DNA from: an uncultured Gemmatimonadota bacterium
GTDB lineage: Bacteria; Gemmatimonadota; Gemmatimonadetes; Gemmatimonadales; Gemmatimonadaceae
Direction of reading: 5' to 3'
Assembly (NCBI GenBank): GCA_946887155.1
Contig: CAMPKM010000120.1
Location: 1 to 7,781, forward strand
Length of the DNA: 7,781 nt
The translations under genes and the position numbers were made by a program. The notes beneath the pieces are model-generated. The model did not search any database. It saw nothing but the letters and a program-made list of their open reading frames with translations, and was not told the DNA's origin. Below, piece by piece: positions 1-5,137 of this stretch. Each line of letters opens with the position of its first letter. Positions within the stretch are counted from its first letter, which is position 1.

Positions 1-2
1 AA

Positions 3-158
3 GGCCACGGACTTCGCGGCCTTGCGATTCGGCTCGTCCTGAAGTTCCTGTTTTTCCTGTTCTTCGATCACTACCTCACGTGGGCCCCCGCGCCGAAGTG
101 GATGACCGACGGCGTGCCGTTCATCGTGAAGACTACGGTGCGGGGTGATCCGCGGTAA
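3..158 (+). CDS. C-terminal fragment of an unrecognised protein
   Basis: This reading frame is open from the window edge to a TAA at 156-158 and gives the last 51 residues of a protein that starts upstream of the window. Third codon positions are mostly G or C, as expected for a real gene in this DNA. The fragment has a strongly hydrophobic, Phe/Leu-rich stretch (around LVLKFLFFLFF, fragment residues 11-21) followed by a Trp/Pro-containing tail (TWAPAPKWM) and a basic end. It could be a membrane segment close to the C-terminus, or the core of a folded domain. I do not recognise the family and assign no function. A hairpin with a short T run follows 38 bp downstream. Confidence 0.55.
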   Translation, partial: GHGLRGLAIRLVLKFLFFLFFDHYLTWAPAPKWMTDGVPFIVKTTVRGDPR

Positions 159-195
159 GGAACGGCATCTCGAGCAGAGGGGTTTACATGACACG

Positions 196-240
196 AACCG
201 CCGTCGCACTGAGCGTAACCGCCTTTGTGACGGCGGTTTT
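196..240 (+). terminator. Probable intrinsic terminator after the first gene
   Basis: AACCGCCGTC (196-205) and GACGGCGGTT (229-238) form a perfect 10-bp inverted repeat. A further G-U, C-G and A-T pair can extend the stem inward. The 3' arm runs directly into TTTT (237-240). This resembles a rho-independent terminator for the gene ending at 158. The loop is longer than usual because it contains a second copy of AACCGCC (217-223), which can pair with the same 3' arm (GGCGGTT, 232-238) in a shorter competing hairpin. Confidence 0.55.
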
Positions 241-268
241 GTTACGCCAGGCTTACCACTTCCACAAT
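239..268 (+). promoter_or_regulatory. Possible promoter for a leaderless VOC mRNA
   Basis: TTGTTA (239-244) matches the -35 consensus at four of six positions. CACAAT (263-268) matches the -10 consensus at four of six, with an 18-bp spacer. A start about seven bases downstream would fall at or next to the A of the ATG at 276. That fits the absence of any Shine-Dalgarno sequence there. The match is weak and rests on the sequence alone. Confidence 0.3.
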
Positions 269-275
269 TCGATCA

Positions 276-671
276 ATGACCGAGCAATTGAGGGCCGAAA
301 GTCTGCAGGCATCCTTGACGGTGAGGAACCTCGATCGAAGCGCTGACTGGTACACTGAAGTACTCGGCTTCGAGGTCGATCGGCGTCACGAGCGGGAAGG
401 CAAGTTGATTGCCGTTTCCCTGCGCGCGGGAGCCGTACGCATCCTGCTGACACAGGATGACGGCGCCAGGGGTTTCGAGCGCCAGAAGGGCGAAGGCATG
501 TCTCTGCAGTTCACGACGCAACAGGACGCCGATTCACTCGCCGCCGCCATCAAGCAGAAAGGCACTGCGCTGGACACTGAGCCGGTTACGGCTCCTCATG
601 GTGCGCGAATCTTCCGGCTTCGGGATCCTGACGGTTTCCGGCTTACCATTTCCTCGACGGGGAAAGACTGA
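276..671 (+). CDS. VOC-superfamily (glyoxalase/bleomycin-resistance fold) protein
   Basis: This is a 131-residue protein of the usual length for a single-chain VOC protein made of two beta-alpha-beta-beta-beta modules. Module 1 (about residues 9-60) shows the typical pattern SLTVRNLDRSADWYTEVLGF. Module 2 (about residues 74-126) ends in the family hallmark RDPDGFRLTI. The usual metal ligands seem to be absent: the first-strand His position is occupied within QASLTV, and the final-strand Glu after DPDG is replaced within RLTI. It may therefore bind a ligand without metal catalysis, like bleomycin-resistance-type binding proteins, and the substrate cannot be predicted. The ATG at 276 is the only sensible start: the frame has stops at 228-230 and before, with no ATG or GTG between, and there is no ribosome-binding site. 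It converges on the methyltransferase gene, 36 bp away. Confidence 0.88.
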   Translation: MTEQLRAESLQASLTVRNLDRSADWYTEVLGFEVDRRHEREGKLIAVSLRAGAVRILLTQDDGARGFERQKGEGMSLQFTTQQDADSLAAAIKQKGTALDTEPVTAPHGARIFRLRDPDGFRLTISSTGKD

Positions 672-685
672 GACTCCGCTCAGTC
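666..685. terminator. Hairpin between convergent genes, possible bidirectional terminator
   Basis: GACTGAG (666-672) and CTCAGTC (679-685) are a perfect 7-bp inverted repeat around a 6-base loop. The 5' arm overlaps the TGA stop of the VOC gene (669-671). The hairpin lies 22 bp beyond the stop of the converging methyltransferase gene. Read on the minus strand it is followed only by TTTCCCC, and on the plus strand by no T run, so it is at best a weak intrinsic terminator. Confidence 0.42.
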
Positions 686-707
686 ACCCATCCCGATCAC
701 GGAAACG

Positions 708-1784
708 TCAGAGCGCCAACCGCGCCACGTAACGGTCGTATCTCACGCGGCTGCTGGCTCGACGTGATGCACAGGCCGTTGCGAGGAGCATGGGCTTCAC
801 GCGTTTCGTGATCTCCCGGACAAGGATCCGGCGGGCGATCGTCGTTATGCGCTCGCGCGTGGACGGCGTCGCGTTCGTATCGTCGGCAACGGCGTCTCCA
901 AGCCGGACGAACGAGAACCCCGCCTCCTCCAGCAGCCGGCGCAAGCGCTTCGTTCCCACCAGCGTGCGCTGCGGGAACGTCATGCCGTGCCACTTTGCCC
1001 ACACGTCGAGCACCTGCATCGGCAGCCAGCTCAGCGCCGGGATACCCAGTTGAGGATCGCGGGTCACGCTCCAGCGGTTCGACGTCGAGATCCAGAGCCT
1101 GCCCTGCCCGTTCATCATCCGGTTCCATTCGCGCAACGCCCGCTCCTTTCGGGGCGACCGTTCCAGGACCCACTCGGCGATGACACGGTCGAACTGGCCA
1201 TCCGCGAACGGCAGTGCATCCACGTTCGCGCACACGAGCCGCGCTCGTATGCCGGCCTGTTGAAGGCGGTGCCTGGCCAGCACCAGCTCGCGAAGGCTGC
1301 CATCGACTCCCACGCAAGCCGTCCAGCGCCGGGCCGCGGCTTCGAGCAGCGCCCCGGATCCGCAGCCGATGTCGAGTACGACCCGGGGGTCGGGCGAACC
1401 CTGATCCAGACCCTGCCAGTCGCCTAACAACTCATCGATGCTGCATGCTCCTGATGGGCCGGTATCCCCTTTTTCCTCGACAAACGGCACTCCCTGCGCG
1501 AACAGCGAAGCGTCTTCGCTCGCGCCATCGGCGTTCAGCGGTGCCCGGGACAGCATCTCCGCCAGCAGCCGGGCATCAGCGCGCTCGCGAGCGACGGTGA
1601 TGTCCGCCTCACGAGTCGTGCGGAGATCGGGAATGCCGGCGACGATCGGATAACTATGCGGCCGGGCGGAACGTGTGCACTGCAGCTCGCCTTCCCGGAC
1701 CGGGACCAGCGCCTGCCTGCAACGCGGACATCGCAGGCTCGGCCAGGGCGAAGTCGCCGCGCCTGGCGCGACGGGCCGGTTCAT
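708..1784 (-). CDS. Class I SAM-dependent methyltransferase with Trm112-like zinc-ribbon N-terminus
   Basis: From the ATG at 1784 the protein has 358 residues. Residues 19-54 resemble a Trm112-type zinc ribbon: CPRC, then LQC, then YPIVAGIPDL, the usual ending of this element. The fourth Cys is missing (CTRS, residues 36-39); His43 might stand in. The methyltransferase fold follows: motif I VLDIGCGSGA (about 137-146), the acidic residue in VGVDGS (Asp161), ANVDALPF (186-193) and FDRVIAEWVLER (198-209). The later stretch TSNRWSVTRDPQLGIPALSW resembles type-11/UbiE-like enzymes acting on lipids, quinones or sugars, but the substrate is unknown. The frame extends upstream to an ATG at 1874 and a GTG at 1880. 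I prefer 1784 because the extra 32 codons use noticeably more A/T at third positions and the zinc ribbon normally sits near the N-terminus, but no site has a convincing ribosome-binding sequence. Confidence 0.87.
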   Translation of the reverse strand: MNRPVAPGAATSPWPSLRCPRCRQALVPVREGELQCTRSARPHSYPIVAGIPDLRTTREADITVARERADARLLAEMLSRAPLNADGASEDASLFAQGVPFVEEKGDTGPSGACSIDELLGDWQGLDQGSPDPRVVLDIGCGSGALLEAAARRWTACVGVDGSLRELVLARHRLQQAGIRARLVCANVDALPFADGQFDRVIAEWVLERSPRKERALREWNRMMNGQGRLWISTSNRWSVTRDPQLGIPALSWLPMQVLDVWAKWHGMTFPQRTLVGTKRLRRLLEEAGFSFVRLGDAVADDTNATPSTRERITTIARRILVREITKRVKPMLLATACASRRASSRVRYDRYVARLAL

Positions 1785-2046
1785 CGCCGGCGTGGGCGCG
1801 CCCCGCGAAAGGGGAGCGGAAGTCGCTGTGATTCCCACAGCGGATCGCAATCGATTCTCGATAACCGCGGGCATGCGCACCTACCGTTTGGACGTCAGCG
1901 GTGCCGAAGTGACCGGCACCGTGGTAGGACGTCACAAGGCCGGGAGCGTAACGGAAGCGGCCGATCCCGCGTGAACTGCCAGTGCCCCGCGACACATTCT
2001 GGTGTCGCCGGTCACCAACTGCATGACCCGGACGTCACGATGGCGG
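1785..2046. other. Intergenic region between permease and methyltransferase genes
   Basis: These 262 bp separate two minus-strand genes. If the methyltransferase starts at the GTG at 1880, the gap shrinks to 166 bp. Open frames on the plus strand here lack family signals and I treat them as chance. The only clear structure is the hairpin at 1989-2008. A weaker GGTCA/TGACC inverted repeat lies just next to it, at about 2010-2028. I could not identify a convincing promoter for the methyltransferase. Confidence 0.5.
1989..2008 (-). terminator. Hairpin downstream of the permease gene
   Basis: GCGACAC (1989-1995) and GTGTCGC (2002-2008) form a perfect 7-bp inverted repeat with a 6-base loop, 38 bp past the TAG stop of the permease gene. 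No T run follows on the minus strand (the next bases are GGGGC). It may be a transcript-end stabilising hairpin or part of a rho-dependent end rather than a classical terminator. Confidence 0.38.
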
Positions 2047-4713
2047 CTATTCTGCCCTGAGCGCAGTCACCGGATTGACGCTCGACGCCCGCCACGCCGG
2101 GATAACCGACGCGATCACCGCCACGACACCCAGAACGACCGCCGACAACGCGTAGGGCGCGATCGAACGGGCATCGGTGTTGAACAGCAGCGCCTGCACC
2201 GCTGTGCTGGCGAACCAGCTGGTCAGACCGCCTAACAAAAGTCCGACGCCGACGACCCCCAACCCGCCGCCGAGGACGAGCGCCATGATGCGACCGCGCT
2301 GTGCGCCGAGGGCGGACCGGATACCGAACTCGCTCGTGCGCTGCGCGACGGTAAACGACAGTACGCCGTACAGCCCGACCGCGGCGAGGAACACGGCCAG
2401 CGCCGCGAAACTCCCGAACATCGCTGTGCCAAGTCGGAGCGGCCGGTAATCGCGATCGAGAGCTTCCGAGTACCGCTTGATCTCGAGACTGGCCATGTCG
2501 GGGTGAACGTCACGGAAGATCCGCTGCAGCTCGGGCACGAGTCGTTTCGTGTCTCCCGTAGTGCGTGTTACCAGATAGGCGGACAACGAGCTGCTCAGGT
2601 CCGGCGCAGGTACGGCGACCAGGGCCGCTGGTGCCGCCTCATCGCGCAGCGAGTATTGACGCAGGTCACGTACGACACCAACCACCGTGAGGCACGGACT
2701 CGTGTCGGCGCCGACGCGCGCGCACTGACCGATCGGATCCTTCCCCGGCCATAGCTGCCGTGCGAGCGCTTCCGTCGCGATTACCGCTGATGCGCCACCG
2801 CGGACGTCGTCCTCGCTGAAGGCGCGGCCACGCAGCACCCTGAAACCGACGGTGGTCATCAGTTCAGGAGTGACGTCCCACATGACGGCGAAGCGCGCCG
2901 AGTCGAGTCCTGGTGTGTTGATCTTGCGCACCGAATTGCCCACGAGTGGTATCGATTCCGCGATGGACACGCGATCGACGCCGGCAATCGATTGCGCGCG
3001 TCGCGCGGCTTCTTCGAGCATCAACTGCCTGGTCGCTCCGCCGACCGTATCCGCCTCAAGGAAGAAGCGTGTCAGGACGAGGCGATCGAGGTCGACACCC
3101 ATATCGAACTCGTACGCGCGCTGGAGACTCTGCGCGAACACGACGCCGCCAACGGTGAGGAGCACCGACAACGCGACCTGGAGCACGAGCAATCCCTGCC
3201 GTAATCGTCCCGTCGACATGACGAGCTGCGGTGCGGCGGATCGCAGCGCCTTGGCCACGTCAGCGCGCGTCATGCGAATGGCCGGCGCGATGGTTGCCAA
3301 CAGCGCCACCGAAACGGCGCACGCCGCTGAGAACAGCAGCACACGGTTGTTGATCGCGCCGGTCGGCCACTGGAGGTTGGGGAACACGAGCGTTCGGAGT
3401 GCCCCGCCCGCCCAGCCTGCCACCAGCAAGGCGGCTGCCGTACCTGCCACGGCGATGATCAGTGCCTCCACTGTCATCTGGCCCACGAGCCGGCGGCGAG
3501 AAATTCCAACCGCGAGCCGCAACGCGATTTCCCGGCGACGCGCCAGCGCACGGACCAACAGCAGGTTGGCGAGGTTGGCGCAGGCCGCCAACAGCACGAG
3601 CGCCGATGCAATGACCAGTCGCGTCGAGACCTTCACCTCAGCCGGTTGCTCCGCCGGTCCCCGGCCCGGAATGATGGAGCCTAACGCTACACTCTCGTCC
3701 GCCGGCAACATTCCACGAACGTCAGGAAGCCGGCGCACCAGCAACGTCGCCTCGGCGTCCGATGCCTCTACGGTTACCCCCGGCTTGAGCCGGGCGATCG
3801 TCCGGACGCCATAACCACGCCAGTTCTTCCAATCCGTCTGGACCCTGACCGGCGCGGTCGATCCCAGCGGCAGCCACACGTCAGGTGCATCCATCTCCAC
3901 ACCGGTGAACTCCGGTGGCGCCACGCCGATGATGGTAAACGTCATGCCCGATGTGGTCAGGTCGGTCCCGATGACATTGGGTGCGCCGCCGAATTGGCGT
4001 TGCCAGAACGCGTGTGAAATAACTCCCGCGATCTGGGCATCGGCCCGGTCATCATCAGGCGAAAAGAACCGGCCCAGCATTGGCCGTACACCCAGCACCT
4101 TGAAGAACTCGCCGTCGACCTTCGTTTCCTTGATGCGAGGAGCATCCGGCCCGCGACCCAGCCGCACACGACTCGCCGGCATGAACGGTATCACGGCCTC
4201 GAAGCTGTTCCCCTCGCGGAGCGCGAACGCCTCACGGAACGTCGTCATATTGTAAAACGGGCGCTCCTCACTTCCGGCACGGCTTCGCTTGACGTTGACC
4301 GTGTACAGCGTGCCCACGTCGGCGATATGTGGCGGAGGGCGGAGGAGCAACCGGTCCACGACGGTGAACACCGCCGCGTTCGCACCGATGCCTAACGCCA
4401 ACGACAGGATGGCGATGAAGGAGAACCCCGGCGACCGCGCCAGGAATCTCACCGCATACCGCGTGTCCTGCGCCACCGCTTCCAGCCAGCCGAGCGACCA
4501 CCAGTCGCGGCTCCGCTCGCGGATCGACGTCTCGTTTCCCAATCGCAGCGCCGCCGCCCGCCGGGCGTCGATGCCCTCTCCTCCCTGATGCCGGGCTTCA
4601 TCCTCGAGCAGTTCGCGATGGAACTGCAATTCATCCGCCAGATCGTTCTCGAGTGCTCGGCGATTGAAGCGCGACGAGACGCGGAACCAGAGGGTGTGCA
4701 GGAACGTCAACAT
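2047..4713 (-). CDS. ADOP-type ABC transporter permease (MacB/FtsX family, duplicated)
   Basis: This 888-residue inner-membrane protein has the layout of acidobacterial duplicated orphan permeases. Residues 1-75 are a soluble prefix (LENDLADELQFHRELLEDE). TM1 at about 98-121 contains LSLALGIGANAAVF. A large periplasmic MacB-type domain spans about 122-360 and a first FtsX module about 366-480 (TMs at 366-389, 413-437, 457-479). The arrangement then repeats: TM at about 507-529, second periplasmic domain about 530-760, second FtsX module 765-872 (TMs at 765-788, 809-831, 853-872), ending in the typical PAWRASSVNPVTALRAE. Both halves of a MacB-like dimer are thus in one chain. Related proteins use a separate ATPase for efflux or envelope work; none is encoded here. 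GGGAGG lies 5 bases before the ATG. The PadR gene is 16 bp upstream, so the two are almost surely co-transcribed. The substrate is unknown. Confidence 0.93.
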   Translation of the reverse strand: MLTFLHTLWFRVSSRFNRRALENDLADELQFHRELLEDEARHQGGEGIDARRAAALRLGNETSIRERSRDWWSLGWLEAVAQDTRYAVRFLARSPGFSFIAILSLALGIGANAAVFTVVDRLLLRPPPHIADVGTLYTVNVKRSRAGSEERPFYNMTTFREAFALREGNSFEAVIPFMPASRVRLGRGPDAPRIKETKVDGEFFKVLGVRPMLGRFFSPDDDRADAQIAGVISHAFWQRQFGGAPNVIGTDLTTSGMTFTIIGVAPPEFTGVEMDAPDVWLPLGSTAPVRVQTDWKNWRGYGVRTIARLKPGVTVEASDAEATLLVRRLPDVRGMLPADESVALGSIIPGRGPAEQPAEVKVSTRLVIASALVLLAACANLANLLLVRALARRREIALRLAVGISRRRLVGQMTVEALIIAVAGTAAALLVAGWAGGALRTLVFPNLQWPTGAINNRVLLFSAACAVSVALLATIAPAIRMTRADVAKALRSAAPQLVMSTGRLRQGLLVLQVALSVLLTVGGVVFAQSLQRAYEFDMGVDLDRLVLTRFFLEADTVGGATRQLMLEEAARRAQSIAGVDRVSIAESIPLVGNSVRKINTPGLDSARFAVMWDVTPELMTTVGFRVLRGRAFSEDDVRGGASAVIATEALARQLWPGKDPIGQCARVGADTSPCLTVVGVVRDLRQYSLRDEAAPAALVAVPAPDLSSSLSAYLVTRTTGDTKRLVPELQRIFRDVHPDMASLEIKRYSEALDRDYRPLRLGTAMFGSFAALAVFLAAVGLYGVLSFTVAQRTSEFGIRSALGAQRGRIMALVLGGGLGVVGVGLLLGGLTSWFASTAVQALLFNTDARSIAPYALSAVVLGVVAVIASVIPAWRASSVNPVTALRAE

Positions 4714-4718
4714 GCCGG

Positions 4719-4724
4719 CCTCCC
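4719..4724 (-). promoter_or_regulatory. Strong ribosome-binding site for the permease
   Basis: On the minus strand GGGAGG sits 5 bases before the ATG at 4713, inside the 16-bp gap after the PadR stop. It fixes the permease start and implies that this gene is translated independently within the PadR-permease transcript. It is among the clearest Shine-Dalgarno sequences in the window. Confidence 0.7.
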
Positions 4725-4729
4725 GGGAC

Positions 4730-5053
4730 TCATGCGTGTTTCAACACGCAACGGATCGCTTCGGCGATGCGCTCGAAGCTCGCGACTTCCTGCCCGAGCT
4801 GCTTTCGGCCTGCGGCGGTGATGGTGTAGTAGCGGGCGCGCCGCTTCGTCGGCGTCTCGCGCCAATTGGCCTTCACCCACTTCTTCGCCAGCAATCGCTG
4901 GAGCGCCGGATACAGCGAGCCCTCTTCGATCTGCAGCACCTCGCCCGAGACCTGGCGCACGCGCTGGGCAATCGCATAGCCATGCATCGGCGTCAAGGAG
5001 ATGCTGCGCAGGATGAGCATCTCCAGCGTACCGGGAAGCAGTTCGTCACGCAT
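4730..5053 (-). CDS. PadR-family transcriptional regulator
   Basis: This 107-residue protein matches the short PadR form found next to ADOP permeases in Acidobacteriota and Gemmatimonadota. It opens with the family signature ELLPGTLEMLIL (residues 4-15), followed by MHGYAIAQRV (23-32), the recognition-helix region EEGSLYPALQRLL (43-55), and a winged beta-hairpin ending RARYYTIT (72-79). One C-terminal helix (about 80-105) is the usual dimerisation element. PadR proteins repress their own promoter and a neighbouring membrane-protein gene, and usually release DNA on binding a small molecule. Here the permease starts 16 bp downstream, so regulator and target form one unit. The ATG at 5053 is chosen because ELLPGTL normally lies a few residues from the N-terminus; the ribosome-binding site is poor. 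The upstream inverted repeats at 5061-5096 are a likely operator. Confidence 0.93.
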   Translation of the reverse strand: MRDELLPGTLEMLILRSISLTPMHGYAIAQRVRQVSGEVLQIEEGSLYPALQRLLAKKWVKANWRETPTKRRARYYTITAAGRKQLGQEVASFERIAEAIRCVLKHA

Positions 5054-5060
5054 GTCGTGG

Positions 5061-5096
5061 GTCCATAGGTTATCTGTCCATAGACAGCCTATGGAT
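5061..5096. promoter_or_regulatory. Nested inverted repeats, candidate PadR operator
   Basis: Three half-sites of TCCATAG(G) lie just upstream of the PadR start: TCCATAGG at 5062-5069, TCCATAG at 5077-5083, and the inverted copy CCTATGGA at 5088-5095. The middle of the cluster also holds a perfect palindrome, CTGTC-CATA-GACAG (5074-5087). It is AT-richer than its surroundings and sits 8-43 bp before the start codon, where an autorepressor would block transcription. Assignment to this PadR is inference from position and symmetry. Confidence 0.5.
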
Positions 5097-5137
5097 ACGA
5101 CACGCGCTTCCGCAATAGAGTTGCCGGGCCGGCTCTG

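Noticed and set aside
188..346. Plus-strand open frame of 52 codons starting with ATG at 188
   Set aside because: It runs through the terminator-like hairpin and into the VOC gene in another frame, with no family signal. Its hydrophobic start is likely a by-product of the inverted repeat.
697..1317. Minus-strand frame of 206 codons overlapping the methyltransferase in another frame
   Set aside because: It is a low-complexity Arg/Ala/Gly-rich product. The methyltransferase frame carries the SAM-binding motifs.
2852..3814. Plus-strand open frame of 320 codons
   Set aside because: It lies entirely antisense to the permease. Its Ser/Thr/Arg/Ala-rich product has no recognisable domain and reflects the GC-rich codon pattern of the opposite strand.
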